Shown here piece after piece: positions 26,843 to 35,501 of a stretch of 64,000 bases of DNA. Within the stretch, counting starts at the first letter, position 1, and each line of letters opens with the position of its first letter. The notes below the pieces were generated by a model. It did not search any database. It was not told where the DNA came from and saw only the letters and a program-made list of their open reading frames with translations. The position numbers were made by a program, and so were the translations under genes. This stretch comes from CAZGVW01 sp964529265 (lineage in GTDB: Bacteria; Planctomycetota; Phycisphaerae; Phycisphaerales; UBA1924): contig CAZGVW010000190.1 of NCBI GenBank assembly GCA_964529265.1, positions 1 through 64,000 on the forward strand. Reading direction: 5' to 3'.

Positions 26843-27274
26843 ATGCCCAAGGCCCACATTTCCACGGATCCGGCGGACCAGCGGGCGCGGGCCCGCGCAC
26901 TGGCGATCGAGGCGGCTCGCGCGCTCGATGAATCGAAGTGCGAGCATGTGCTGGTGCTCGACGTGAGCAGCCTGAGCCAGTTGACGGATTTTCTGGTCAT
27001 CGGATCGGGCACGAGCGACCGGCAGATGCGGACGGCGATCGCCAAGGCGCAGGACGCGGCGGAGGCGATCGGGCACGCCCCGTTCCGGTCGAGCGCGGAC
27101 GGCGGCGCGACGTGGCTGGTGCTCGATTTCGTGGACGTGGTGGTGCACGTGTTCGAGCCGGCGACGCGGGCGCACTACGACCTCGAGATGCTGTGGGGCG
27201 ATGCCCCCGAGGTTGACTGGGCGACAGGAGCGCGGGCGGGGTCCGGTCGGGGGCGGACGGAGCGGGGGGTCTGA
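26843..27274 (+). CDS. rsfS: Ribosomal silencing factor RsfS
   Basis: RsfS binds ribosomal protein uL14 and blocks subunit joining when nutrients are scarce. The 143-residue protein carries the DUF143 core: LDVSSLSQLTDFLVIGSGTS, RQMRTAIAKAQDAAEAIG, TWLVLDFVDVVVHVFEP and YDLEMLWGDAP. A GTG three codons upstream is in frame but overlaps the predicted -10 box, so the ATG is preferred. The C-terminal ~15 residues are a Gly/Arg tail. The histidine kinase gene follows 62 bases later. Confidence 0.93.
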   Translation: MPKAHISTDPADQRARARALAIEAARALDESKCEHVLVLDVSSLSQLTDFLVIGSGTSDRQMRTAIAKAQDAAEAIGHAPFRSSADGGATWLVLDFVDVVVHVFEPATRAHYDLEMLWGDAPEVDWATGARAGSGRGRTERGV

Positions 27275-27336
27275 GGGGCTTGCGCGGGGGCGGCGCGTTC
27301 CGGCGGGGGAGCCCCGGCTAGACTGGCGGCGCCCTC

Positions 27337-28980
27337 ATGGCCTTCGAGATCTCACTCGCCAACAAGTGTCAGCTGCTGTTCGGTGCGGCGATCGTCCTGA
27401 TCATCACGGCGGCGCTGTTTCTGCCGTGGCTCCTGCTGGGGTCGATTCTGAACCGGAGCGAGTGGGAGGCGGCGCGGCAGGTGGCGTTGCTGTGGCCGCA
27501 GGTGGAGGCGGTGGAGATTGATTCGCGCGGCCTGCTGCCGACGGGGCCTCCGGAGGGTTCGGGCGCCGGCCAGACGTGGATGCGGATCTTCGAGGCGCCG
27601 GCGGAGCGGTTCGAGGAAGTTGAGGCTGGGGGCGGGTTTGCCGCGGCGGCCCTGCGGCGGTTCAGAGAGCATGAGCACACGGAGTTTCACGAAGAGGCGG
27701 TGCGGATCGAGGGGGAGCGGGCGCATCGGCTGGCGCGCGCGGTGAGGGATGACGGCGGGGCGCTCACGGACATGGTCATTGTGGAGCGGTCGTCGCCGCG
27801 GGCGGCGGCGCGGCTGTTCACGAACCGGCTGTACCTGCTGAGCGCGGCGTTCTTCGCGGGCGGGCTGGCGGTGCTGGTGTTCTACCTGATCACGACGCGG
27901 CTGATCCTGAGCCCGGTGCGGCAGTTGCGCGCGACGGCGGAGCGTGTCCGGGCGGGGAATCTCGGCGCGCGGGCGGATATTCAGACGGGCGATGAGTTCG
28001 AAGACCTGGCGGAAGCGTTCAACGGCATGCTCGCGAACCTGGAGACGGGGCAGGAGCAACTCCGCATCGTGAACAACTCGCTCGACCTCAAGGTGGCCGA
28101 GCTGGAGCAGAGCAACATGGCGCTGAGCGAATCGGCGCGGATGAAGAACGAGTTTCTCGCGAGCGTGAGCCACGAACTGCGCACACCGCTGAACTCCATC
28201 ATCGGGTTTGCGGAACTGCTCGAGAACATCGCCGAGGCGGAGAAGCCGATCGCCGGGGCGCAGGTGGATGCGGCGCAGTACACGAAGCGGCGGCGCTACC
28301 TGCAGAACATCGTGGGGGCTGGGCGGTCGCTTCTCGAAATGATCAATGAACTGCTCGACATGGCCAAGATCGAGGCGGGGAAGGTGGACCTGCGCGTGGA
28401 GGCCGTGAGCGTGGCGGATGTGTGCGAGGGGCTGGCGGCGCTCATCCGGCCGCAATCGGAGCGGAAGAACCTCTCGCTCTCCGTCGAGGCGCCGAAGGCG
28501 GATGACGGCGACGGGGCGCTCGTCGCCGAGACCGACCAGCGCAAACTCCAACAGATCATCTTCAACCTGCTCAGCAACGCGGTGAAGTTCACGCCGGAGG
28601 GGGGCTCGGTGACCGTGCGGGCGGAGCGCATCTTCGGGCGTGACGGCGAGCCGCGGGTGAAGGTGAGCGTGCTCGACACCGGCCCGGGCATCGGCGCGGA
28701 GGATCACGAGCGCATCTTCGAGAAGTTCGTGCAGCTGGAAGCGGGGCACACGCGGCAGCACACCGGCACAGGCCTCGGCCTCGCGATCGCCCGGGACCTG
28801 GCGACGATGATCCAGGGCGAGATTCAACTCGTGAGCGAAGTGGGCCGAGGATCCATGTTCAGCCTCGTGATCCCGCAGAAGATGGACCCAGGGGTCGCGG
28901 CGCAGATGACACTGCGGCTGGCGGGGCGGGGGCCTTCACCCTTTCCGGCCTCGCCGCAGGAGGCAGCCGCGGGCGGCTGA
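27337..28980 (+). CDS. Membrane sensor histidine kinase (HAMP-HisKA-HATPase)
   Basis: A 547-residue kinase with membrane helices at ~10-33 and ~163-188 flanking an extracytoplasmic sensor domain of unknown ligand. HAMP (~190-245), a coiled linker, and the H box VSHELRTPLN (phosphorylated His279) follow. The ATPase domain has the N box (QIIFNLLSNAVKF), DTGPGIG and GTGLGLAIA. No response regulator lies beside it, so it is an orphan; the receiver protein at 54-56 kb is one possible partner by co-location only. A TAGACT box lies 12 bases before the ATG. The last ~35 residues are a Pro/Ala-rich tail. Confidence 0.95.
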   Translation: MAFEISLANKCQLLFGAAIVLIITAALFLPWLLLGSILNRSEWEAARQVALLWPQVEAVEIDSRGLLPTGPPEGSGAGQTWMRIFEAPAERFEEVEAGGGFAAAALRRFREHEHTEFHEEAVRIEGERAHRLARAVRDDGGALTDMVIVERSSPRAAARLFTNRLYLLSAAFFAGGLAVLVFYLITTRLILSPVRQLRATAERVRAGNLGARADIQTGDEFEDLAEAFNGMLANLETGQEQLRIVNNSLDLKVAELEQSNMALSESARMKNEFLASVSHELRTPLNSIIGFAELLENIAEAEKPIAGAQVDAAQYTKRRRYLQNIVGAGRSLLEMINELLDMAKIEAGKVDLRVEAVSVADVCEGLAALIRPQSERKNLSLSVEAPKADDGDGALVAETDQRKLQQIIFNLLSNAVKFTPEGGSVTVRAERIFGRDGEPRVKVSVLDTGPGIGAEDHERIFEKFVQLEAGHTRQHTGTGLGLAIARDLATMIQGEIQLVSEVGRGSMFSLVIPQKMDPGVAAQMTLRLAGRGPSPFPASPQEAAAGG

Positions 28981-29063
28981 TCCCGTCAACCCGGCCCCGG
29001 ACCCGCGGACACCCAGGGGCCCGTCACCGGCGGTGAACACCCCCCCGCTACACTCGCCCTGAC

Positions 29064-30767
29064 ATGACCACAACTTCCAGAAGCCCGGCCGCGGCGGCCA
29101 AGTCAGCCACGATCAACCCTCTGCGCGAGGTGACGGAGACGTTCGCGCACACGGAGAAGCAGATCCGCCTGGGGGGCGGCGTGAAGGCCATCGAGCGGCA
29201 GCATGAGAAGGGCCGGCTGACGGCCCGGGAGCGGATCGAGCGACTGGTGGACCCCGCGGAGGCCGGTGTGGGCACCGCGGTTTCGGCGGCCGGTTTTGTC
29301 GAGTTCGGGCTGTGGTCGGCGCACGGGATGTACCAGGAGCATGGCGGGGCGCCCGCGGCGGGCGTGGTGACGGGGGTGGGGTCGGTGTCGGGGCGGCTTT
29401 CCATGATCATCGCGAACGATGCGACGGTGAAAGCCGGCGCGTTCTTCCCGATGACGTGCAAGAAGATCATCCGCGCGCAGGTGATCGCGGGGATGGCGCG
29501 GCTGCCGCTCATCTACCTGGTGGATTCCGCGGGGGTGTTCCTGCCATTGCAGGAAGACGTGTTCCCGGACACGGATGACTTCGGCCGCATTTTCCGGAAC
29601 AACGCGGTGTTCAGCGCGATGGGGATTCCGCAGATCGCGGCGATCATGGGGTTCTGCGTGGCGGGGGGCGGGTATCTGCCCGTGCTGTGCGACACGCTGC
29701 TCATGACGGAGGGGTCGGGGCTCTATCTCGCGGGGCCGGCGCTGGTGAAGGCGGCGATCGGGCAGGAGGCGGATAGCGAGGAGCTGGGCGGCGCGAAGAT
29801 GCACGCGGAAATCTCGGGGACGATCGATTTCCGCGAGAAGGATGACGACGCGGCGATCGCGCGGCTGAGGGCGCTCATGGAGGCGGAGATGGGCGTGGCG
29901 CCGCAGGGCGCGCCGCCGTACCCCCCCACCGACCCGGCGCGCAAGCCGGATGCGGTGTACGAAATCTTCAAGGCATCGGCCGGGGAGCAGTACGACGCGG
30001 TGGATCTGCTCGGCTGCGTGGTCGATGGCGGGACGTGGAGCGAATACAAGGCGGAGTACGGGCGATCGATCGTGTGCGCCTATGCGCGCATCGGCGGCCG
30101 GCCGTGCGGCATCGTGGCGAACCAGCGGAAACTGACGCAGAAGAAGATGCCGGGGGGCAAGGCGGGGCCATCGAGCGCCGTGAACATGCCGGCGGTGATC
30201 TACGACGACTCCGCGGACAAGGCGGCGCGGTTCATCATGGACTGCAACCAGCGGAGGCTGCCGATCGTCTTCGTGCACGATACGACGGGCTTCATGGTGG
30301 GGCGCGACAGCGAGCAGGCGGGCATCATCCGGGCCGGAGCGAAGATGGTGAACGCGATGAGCAACTGCGTGGTCCCCAAAATCTCGCTCATCGTGGGCGG
30401 CTCATACGGCGCGGGGAACTACGCGATGTGCGGGCGGGCGTTCGATCCGTTCCTGACGTACGCGTGGCCGGGGAGCAAGTGCGCGGTGATGGGCGCGCGG
30501 CAGGCGACGGGCACGCTGGCGATGATCGAGGAGGCGAGCCGCAAGCGCAAGGGGCAGGACATCGACGAGGAGACGCACCGGCAGATCCTCGCGGCGGTCG
30601 AGGCGAGTTACAACGAGCAGCAGGACATCCGGCACGGGGCTGCGCGGGGGTGGGTGGACAGGATCATCCAGCCGCACGAGACGCGGAGAGAACTGGCGGC
30701 GGCGCTGGCGATGGCGCGGGATTGGCCGCGGGATCGGGGGTTTGGGACTGGGGTGTTGCAGGTGTGA
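29064..30767 (+). CDS. Acyl-CoA carboxylase beta subunit (methylcrotonyl-CoA type)
   Basis: Carboxyltransferase subunit of a biotin-dependent acyl-CoA carboxylase. The 567 residues include FPMTCKKIIRAQVIAG, IYLVDSAGVFLPLQEDVFPD and FGRIFRNNAVFSAMGIPQIA, which follow the methylcrotonyl/geranyl-CoA carboxylase pattern rather than propionyl-CoA carboxylase, and the C-terminal half has GGSYGAGNYAMCGRAFDP and the oxyanion glycines. With HMG-CoA lyase and a LiuC-like crotonase downstream, leucine breakdown is the likely role. The alpha (biotin carboxylase/carrier) subunit is not in the window. A TACACT box lies nine bases before the ATG, with no Shine-Dalgarno. Confidence 0.92.
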   Translation: MTTTSRSPAAAAKSATINPLREVTETFAHTEKQIRLGGGVKAIERQHEKGRLTARERIERLVDPAEAGVGTAVSAAGFVEFGLWSAHGMYQEHGGAPAAGVVTGVGSVSGRLSMIIANDATVKAGAFFPMTCKKIIRAQVIAGMARLPLIYLVDSAGVFLPLQEDVFPDTDDFGRIFRNNAVFSAMGIPQIAAIMGFCVAGGGYLPVLCDTLLMTEGSGLYLAGPALVKAAIGQEADSEELGGAKMHAEISGTIDFREKDDDAAIARLRALMEAEMGVAPQGAPPYPPTDPARKPDAVYEIFKASAGEQYDAVDLLGCVVDGGTWSEYKAEYGRSIVCAYARIGGRPCGIVANQRKLTQKKMPGGKAGPSSAVNMPAVIYDDSADKAARFIMDCNQRRLPIVFVHDTTGFMVGRDSEQAGIIRAGAKMVNAMSNCVVPKISLIVGGSYGAGNYAMCGRAFDPFLTYAWPGSKCAVMGARQATGTLAMIEEASRKRKGQDIDEETHRQILAAVEASYNEQQDIRHGAARGWVDRIIQPHETRRELAAALAMARDWPRDRGFGTGVLQV

Positions 30768-30800
30768 GCGCTGCGAAGCACTGAGCAATCCGGTTTTTCC

Positions 30801-30829
30801 TTGACCTCAGCTGTGCCTTCGCCTACAAA
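30801..30829 (+). promoter_or_regulatory. Predicted sigma70-type promoter of a small transcription unit
   Basis: TTGACC at 30801 and TACAAA at 30824 with a 17-base spacer; the -35 box is the closest to consensus that I found in the window. The predicted start near 30836 leaves a 22-base leader to the small ORF. Confidence 0.55.
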
Positions 30830-30857
30830 GAACGAACTCAGAGTTTCGAGCCCATTC

Positions 30858-30965
30858 ATGCCCACCACCCACCACACCATGCACCTCTGTCACATGTGCA
30901 AGAAGTCGGCCAAGAAGGCCGGCGGCGGCTGGCGGTGTTGGCAGGGCAAGCGGCTCATGACCTGA
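30858..30965 (+). CDS. Putative 35-residue Cys/His/Lys-rich microprotein
   Basis: I do not recognise this. It encodes a basic peptide starting MPTTHHTMHLCHMCKKSAKK, with Cys11, His12 and Cys14 close together, then GGGWRCWQGKR with a third cysteine, so a small metal site is conceivable. No Shine-Dalgarno is seen. Its support is positional: it lies exactly between a good promoter and an intrinsic terminator in an otherwise empty 330-base gap. The unit might equally be a small RNA of about 200 nt, with the ORF incidental. Confidence 0.4.
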   Translation: MPTTHHTMHLCHMCKKSAKKAGGGWRCWQGKRLMT

Positions 30966-31005
30966 GCAAACCCCCCACCATCGAACAGAAAGCGACCCAA
31001 ACCGG

Positions 31006-31043
31006 GCCGCGCCGCCGAACGGGCGACGCGGCTTCGTTGTTTT
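31006..31043 (+). terminator. Intrinsic terminator of the small unit
   Basis: Stem GCCGCGCCGCC pairs with GGCGACGCGGC (ten of eleven pairs, one C/A mismatch) around a short loop, followed directly by TTCGTTGTTTT. It lies 41 bases after the small ORF and 55 before the flavin-reductase-like gene. Confidence 0.6.
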
Positions 31044-31097
31044 CCGCGTTTCCCCCATTGCCGGCCGCGGCTCCCAGACCAAGCAGGAGTCCGAAAA

Positions 31098-31736
31098 ATG
31101 GCCTTCGACCTCGAACCCGACTTCGTTCTCATTCGTCTGGATAGAGAGCCCTCCTCGTCCGCGGGGGCCATGGCCGCGGCGATCGGCGCTGAGCTGATCG
31201 ATCGCGGCGGGCGGCTACGGGCGGTGGATGTCCTCCGGCTTCCGGGACAAGCCCTGCGCGACCGACTGCCGAGCGATTCGATCGCTTCGGCGGTCGGCGC
31301 CATCGCCGCGGCGCGTGTGATCGTGCTGGCGTGGTCGGGCGGTGACTCCAGGGACGCTGCGGAGGCGCCGGGGCTGTTGCAATCGCTGCTCGACCGGCTG
31401 CCTGAGGGGGCGCTGCGCGGCAAGGCTGTCATTGTTGTGGCCGCCGGGGTGGACGGCGGCACGGCGGTTCGCGCGGAATCGCGTTTGCGGGCCGTGGCGC
31501 GGGTGGCGGGAGCAATCGCGGCGCCGACGGCGGTGCGCGCTTCCGGCGCGGGCCCGGCGGCGGCGGAATCGGTGACTCGGGCCATCGTGCAGGCGGCGGA
31601 TGAGGCTGTGACGCTGGCCGGGTTGCGGCTGGTTGGGAATGCGGGCTCATCGCTGCGCGCCACGTCGGCCGCGGCGGAGGCGTCGGCGCCGGGGGCTGTT
31701 CCGGGGGCGGGGGCGATCGTCGCGGTTGCGGTCTGA
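31098..31736 (+). CDS. NADPH-dependent FMN reductase-like protein (degenerate)
   Basis: A 212-residue protein with a clear Shine-Dalgarno (AGGAG eight bases upstream). The order of elements fits a flavodoxin-like FMN reductase: SSSAGAMAAAIGAELIDRGG at the usual phosphate loop, RAVDVLRLPGQALRDRLP, AARVIVLAWSGGD where the active-site loop should be, then LLDRLPEGALRGKAVIVVAAG. The usual P-x-Y/W substrate loop is missing, so activity is doubtful. Residues ~170-212 are Ala/Gly-rich. It overlaps the region before HMG-CoA lyase closely and may share its transcript. Confidence 0.55.
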   Translation: MAFDLEPDFVLIRLDREPSSSAGAMAAAIGAELIDRGGRLRAVDVLRLPGQALRDRLPSDSIASAVGAIAAARVIVLAWSGGDSRDAAEAPGLLQSLLDRLPEGALRGKAVIVVAAGVDGGTAVRAESRLRAVARVAGAIAAPTAVRASGAGPAAAESVTRAIVQAADEAVTLAGLRLVGNAGSSLRATSAAAEASAPGAVPGAGAIVAVAV

Positions 31737-31782
31737 CGCCCCGCTGATGGAGAGAGATCGCGGGTTGTACGATGCGGATGCG

Positions 31783-32727
31783 ATGCAGGAGCGTGTGCGC
31801 ATCACGGATGTCTCGCCGCGGGACGGGCTGCAGAACGAGCCGGGTGTGATCCCGGCGGCGGACAAGGTGCGCCTGATCGAGGCCCTGCTACGGACGGGCG
31901 TGGACGAGGTGGAGGCGACGAGTTTCGTCTCGGCGAAGTGGGTTCCGCAGTTGGGGGATGCGGAGGAGGTGCTTGGGGCGATCCGCGACCGGGCGCGACG
32001 GTGCGTGGTTTCGGCGCTTGTGCCGAATGAGAAGGGGTTTGAGCGGGCGCTGGCGTTTCACTCGGCGGCGGCGCCGCTCAAGATCGCGGTGTTCACCGCG
32101 GCCTCGGAGACGTTCAGCCGGAGGAACACGAACGCATCGATCACGGAGACGATCGAGCGGTTCGGCGCGTTCCTGCCGCGGGCGTTCGAGGCGGGGATGG
32201 CGGTGCGGATGTACATCTCGTGCGCGGTGGCGTGCCCGTTTGAGGGACCGATTGCGCCGGAGGCCGTGCGCGGCGTGGCGGATCGACTGCTGGCGCTCGC
32301 GCCCGCTTGGCCGCTCGAGGAGCGCGATGAACACGGCTGGCCGCGTGTGGAGATCGATCTTGGCGACACCATCGGCGCTGCGCGGCCGGAGGACATCGAT
32401 TCGCTGCTCGGAATGTTCTCCACTGAGGAGCGGTCGCACCGGCTCGCGCTGCACTTGCACGATACGTTCGGGCGCGCCGGGGCGTGCATTCGGCGCGGGT
32501 TGGAACTGGGTGTGCGGTCGTTCGATGGCGCGGTGGCGGGGCTCGGCGGTTGCCCTTACGCGAGCACGAAGGAGAAACCCGCGCCGGGCAACGTCTCGAC
32601 GGAGACACTGATTGCGACGGTGCACGAGGCCGGCTTCGCGACGGGCGTGGACCCGGCCCGGCTCGCGGAGGCCGCGGCCGTGGCGCGCGAGGTCACGCGG
32701 CGGGCACGCGCAACGGCGGCGCCGTAG
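31783..32727 (+). CDS. Hydroxymethylglutaryl-CoA lyase
   Basis: Cleaves HMG-CoA to acetoacetate and acetyl-CoA, the last step of leucine degradation. The 314-residue TIM barrel begins RITDVSPRDGLQNEPGVIP; EVEATSFVSAKWVPQLGD, AVFTAASETFSRRNTN, the metal histidines in LALHLHDTFGRA and the catalytic cysteine region VAGLGGCPYA follow. The ATG at 31783 gives a family-like N-terminus and has a TACGAT box ten bases upstream; an ATG at 31747 is a possible earlier start. The crotonase pair follows after 11 bases. Confidence 0.93.
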   Translation: MQERVRITDVSPRDGLQNEPGVIPAADKVRLIEALLRTGVDEVEATSFVSAKWVPQLGDAEEVLGAIRDRARRCVVSALVPNEKGFERALAFHSAAAPLKIAVFTAASETFSRRNTNASITETIERFGAFLPRAFEAGMAVRMYISCAVACPFEGPIAPEAVRGVADRLLALAPAWPLEERDEHGWPRVEIDLGDTIGAARPEDIDSLLGMFSTEERSHRLALHLHDTFGRAGACIRRGLELGVRSFDGAVAGLGGCPYASTKEKPAPGNVSTETLIATVHEAGFATGVDPARLAEAAAVAREVTRRARATAAP

Positions 32728-32738
32728 ATTGTCGGCCG

Positions 32739-33497
32739 ATGATCCGCGTGGAGCACATTGAGCACTTCGGCTCGCGCGTGGCGCTGCTCATTCTCGATCG
32801 GCGCGAGAAGCGCAATGCGCTGACGCCGGACATGCTGGCAAACATCCGGCGAAGCGCGGAACTCATCCACACGGATCGGCAGGGCGCTGGCGCGCTCGTG
32901 CTCGCAGGCGAAGGGCCGGCGTTCTGCGCGGGGTTCGACCTTTCGCTGTGCCGGGATGACTCCCTGGCGATGGCGGCGCTGCTCACGCGGCTGTCGGAGG
33001 CCGTGCGCGCGATCCGAAGGCTGCCGATCCCGGTGGTTGCTGCAGCGCAGGGGGCGGCGATTGCGGGCGGGTGCGCGCTGCTTGCCGCGGCGGACATCGT
33101 GGTGACGGACGCAGAGGCCCGCATCGGGTACCCGGTGGTGAAGATCGGCGTTTCGCCGGCGGTGAACGGGCCGCTGGTGGCGCTGGCGATCGGCGAGGGC
33201 CACGCGCGGGAGCGAATGCTTGATCCGGCGCTGATCGACGGGCGCGAGGCGCTGCGGATCGGGCTGGCGCATGAGTGCCTGGAGCACGCTGAGGACGTGC
33301 GCGGGCGGGCGCTCGACCTCGCGGCGGAACTCGCCGCCAAGCCGCATCACGCCATGTACGTGACCAAGCACTGGCTGAACGAACTGGACGGAGTCGATCG
33401 CGACGAGCCCTTTGCGGGCGCGCTCGAAGCGTCACTGGCGATTGCCGGCGGCGCTGAGGAGCGCGAACGCCTCGCGGCGATGTGGGGAGGAGCCTGA
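32739..33497 (+). CDS. Crotonase-fold protein lacking both catalytic glutamates
   Basis: A 252-residue enoyl-CoA hydratase/isomerase family member (LLILDRREKRNALTPDM, FCAGFDLSL, oxyanion-hole region AAIAGGCALLAAADIVV). At the two positions of the hydratase glutamates it has alanine (GGCALLAA) and valine (IGYPVVKIG). It looks like a tandem duplicate of the next gene: both end in TKxWLNELDG and share SP/CPAV. A hydration reaction is unlikely; thioester hydrolysis, another crotonase chemistry or a structural role is possible. Its TGA overlaps the next ATG as TGATG. A TAGATT box lies eight bases before the start. Confidence 0.88.
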   Translation: MIRVEHIEHFGSRVALLILDRREKRNALTPDMLANIRRSAELIHTDRQGAGALVLAGEGPAFCAGFDLSLCRDDSLAMAALLTRLSEAVRAIRRLPIPVVAAAQGAAIAGGCALLAAADIVVTDAEARIGYPVVKIGVSPAVNGPLVALAIGEGHARERMLDPALIDGREALRIGLAHECLEHAEDVRGRALDLAAELAAKPHHAMYVTKHWLNELDGVDRDEPFAGALEASLAIAGGAEERERLAAMWGGA

Positions 33498-34249
33498 TGT
33501 CCGAACTGGCGATCCTTCAGCGGTGCGGACGCGTGGCGACACTCACGCTGAACCGCCCGGAGGCGCGGAATGCGCTTTCGATCGACCTGCTGCACGCGCT
33601 GACCGCGCAGGTGAAGCATCTGGCGCAGGATGGCGACGCATCGGTCTGCATCGTCACCGGCGCGGGCAAGGCGTTCTCGGCGGGGATGGACCTCAAGGCT
33701 GTGCTGGATGAACCCGGCGCACCGGCGCGATTGCTGAACGCCATCGCCGATCTGACGCTGGCGCTGCGCGCGCTTCCGCAGGTGACCATCGCGCATGTGA
33801 ACGGCGCGGCGATCGGCGGAGGCTGCGGCCTGATGTGTGTGTGCGACCTTGCAATCACGCATCCGGATGCGAAGATCGGCTACCCGGAGGTGGACCTCGG
33901 CGTGTGCCCGGCGGTCGTTGCGCCGTGGCTCCGGCTCCGCATCGGCGCAGGCGCGGCCAGGCGCGTGCTGCTGGAGGGCGGCACGATGACGGGCAGCCGC
34001 GCCCACGACCTGGGGCTCGTTACCTCCGTCGTCGAGCACGATGAACTCGAATCCGCAGCCCACGCGATGGCCGAACGGCTCGCGGGGTCCGGCCCGGTGG
34101 CGCTGCGGGCGACGAAGGCGTGGCTGAACGAACTGGATGGGGAGCGTCTCGATGAGCAGGTCCGCCGCGGGGCGATGATCTCGGCCGAGGTGGTGTCGTC
34201 CCCGGAGGCCCAATCGCGGCTGCGGCACGCATTTGCTTCGCGCGGATAG
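33497..34249 (+). CDS. Enoyl-CoA hydratase family, LiuC-like (methylglutaconyl-CoA hydratase)
   Basis: A 250-residue crotonase. TLTLNRPEARNALSIDLL and FSAGMDLKAV are standard. The active-site stretch GGGCGLMCVCDLAI has glycine in place of the first catalytic glutamate but keeps the second in IGYPEVDLGVCPAV; this single-glutamate pattern with a PAVxxP ending is what I recall for LiuC-type 3-methylglutaconyl-CoA hydratases. That fits the leucine pathway context (carboxylase beta and HMG-CoA lyase upstream). The start is fixed by the TGATG overlap and a GGAGG a few bases earlier. Confidence 0.87.
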   Translation: MSELAILQRCGRVATLTLNRPEARNALSIDLLHALTAQVKHLAQDGDASVCIVTGAGKAFSAGMDLKAVLDEPGAPARLLNAIADLTLALRALPQVTIAHVNGAAIGGGCGLMCVCDLAITHPDAKIGYPEVDLGVCPAVVAPWLRLRIGAGAARRVLLEGGTMTGSRAHDLGLVTSVVEHDELESAAHAMAERLAGSGPVALRATKAWLNELDGERLDEQVRRGAMISAEVVSSPEAQSRLRHAFASRG

Positions 34250-34312
34250 TGATCACAAACAGGCGATCGCCCCACAGTGGCGGCGGCGACATGCAGGGCG
34301 CATCGGGTTCTC

Positions 34313-34318
34313 TATAAT
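34313..34318 (+). promoter_or_regulatory. Isolated TATAAT -10-like box
   Basis: A perfect TATAAT in a GC-rich 290-base gap, without a recognisable -35 box. It would give the next crotonase gene a leader of about 215 bases rich in CCGGTTC-like repeats. Nothing else is seen in the gap. Confidence 0.3.
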
Positions 34319-34539
34319 CCGGTCGGGACGGGGAGTTCGGAGGGAATCAGCGACTCGTTGGGCCGGTTCGGGGCTCTCCGGGCGGCTGGCGAGTCCGAAT
34401 CCCGAACGACTCCGACCCCGGTTTCCGCCCTCCGGTTCCCAAGGTTCTCGAGATCCCGGTTCCGGCCTCGGACCAGATTCCCGTTGATCGCCATTCGTGG
34501 CAACCAGACGCCGCAACCGCGGCGGGACGTTGAGCAAGC

Positions 34540-35433
34540 ATGGACCCAAGGCCCCTGGCATTCGAGCGCGAAGACCACGGCCCTGCGAAGGGTGTGGTGA
34601 CGATCCGCCTTGAGCAGCCGGAGCGGAAGGTCGTGGTCATGGACCGGGCGCTGGTCCGGCGGCTCGATGCGACGGTGGATGCGATCGGGGAGGGCGCCGC
34701 GGGAGTGGTTCTCTCGTCGCCGGGCAAGGTCTTCGTGGCCGGCGCTGATCTGCGGGAGATTGATGGACTCTCGGACGGGGAACTGGACGCGTACCTCGCG
34801 GAGGGGCAGCGCGTGCTGGGACGGTTCGCGTCGATGGCCTGTACGACCGTGGCCGCGGTGTCGGGAGCGGCATTGGGCGGCGGGCTTGAACTGGCGATGC
34901 ACTGCGATGCCCTGCTCGGCCTGCGGCCGTCTCCGGAGGGCAAGGGGTACGCGATCGGGCTGGTTGAGGCGACGCTCGGCCTCTGCCCGGGCTGGGGCGG
35001 TTCGAATCTGCTGCCCGCCAGGGTTGAGCCCGGGCTGGGGATCGGCATGACGGCCTCCGGCGCGACGATGACGGCGCAGGAGGCGCTGGAGCGGGGCGTG
35101 TTCGAGTCCTTGCACGATTCGTTTGAGGACCTGCTTGCCGCGGCGAAGCGGCGGGCGGCTCAGCCGAAGCCGAAGCGGGGCCGGTCCGGCGAGCCGGCGA
35201 ACATTTCGCAGCCCGCCGTCGTCGAAAGGACGAGGGAGGCGCTCAAGAGGATCGAGAGAGACCTTCCGGACACGGATGCGGCGCGGGCGGTTGCGGCGTG
35301 CGTGCGCGCAGGATGCGAGCGCGGCTGGGCCGCTGCGCTGAAGGCGGAGCGCGAGGCGCTGATCCGGCTGCGCGGCACTGCTGAAGCGAAGGCGAAGTTG
35401 AAGGCATTCTTCGAGAAATCGGGCGGAAGGTGA
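34540..35433 (+). CDS. Enoyl-CoA hydratase (FadB/FadJ hydratase domain-like)
   Basis: A 297-residue stand-alone crotonase. Both catalytic glutamates are present, in GGGLELAMHCD and GLVEATLGLCPGWGG, and the wording of the second motif matches the N-terminal hydratase domain of FadB/FadJ fusion proteins. It should therefore be a true enoyl-CoA hydratase, for isobutyryl/2-methylbutyryl or fatty acyl intermediates. There is no dehydrogenase domain; the C-terminal ~90 residues are basic and helical (PKPKRGRSGEP, ERTREALKRIERD). The ATG at 34540 has no strong ribosome binding site. Confidence 0.9.
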   Translation: MDPRPLAFEREDHGPAKGVVTIRLEQPERKVVVMDRALVRRLDATVDAIGEGAAGVVLSSPGKVFVAGADLREIDGLSDGELDAYLAEGQRVLGRFASMACTTVAAVSGAALGGGLELAMHCDALLGLRPSPEGKGYAIGLVEATLGLCPGWGGSNLLPARVEPGLGIGMTASGATMTAQEALERGVFESLHDSFEDLLAAAKRRAAQPKPKRGRSGEPANISQPAVVERTREALKRIERDLPDTDAARAVAACVRAGCERGWAAALKAEREALIRLRGTAEAKAKLKAFFEKSGGR

Positions 35434-35501
35434 AGAGAAGAGCGGCGCGAGAATCGTGAACGGGCGCCCGACAACCAGACACCAGAGACGCGGATACGAC
35501 C

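Noticed and set aside
23809..27045. A 1,078-codon open frame antisense to the pyrophosphatase and rsfS
   Set aside because: Its translation is an Arg/His/Gln-rich string without domains, while the opposite strand encodes perfect HppA and RsfS. Long antisense frames are expected at this GC content.
30896..31144. An 82-codon frame covering the small-unit terminator
   Set aside because: It runs through the stem-loop and into the next gene in another frame, with no ribosome binding site.
31633..31782. N-terminal extension of HMG-CoA lyase from an upstream start
   Set aside because: The extension is Arg-rich, overlaps the preceding gene in another frame and is not part of the family.
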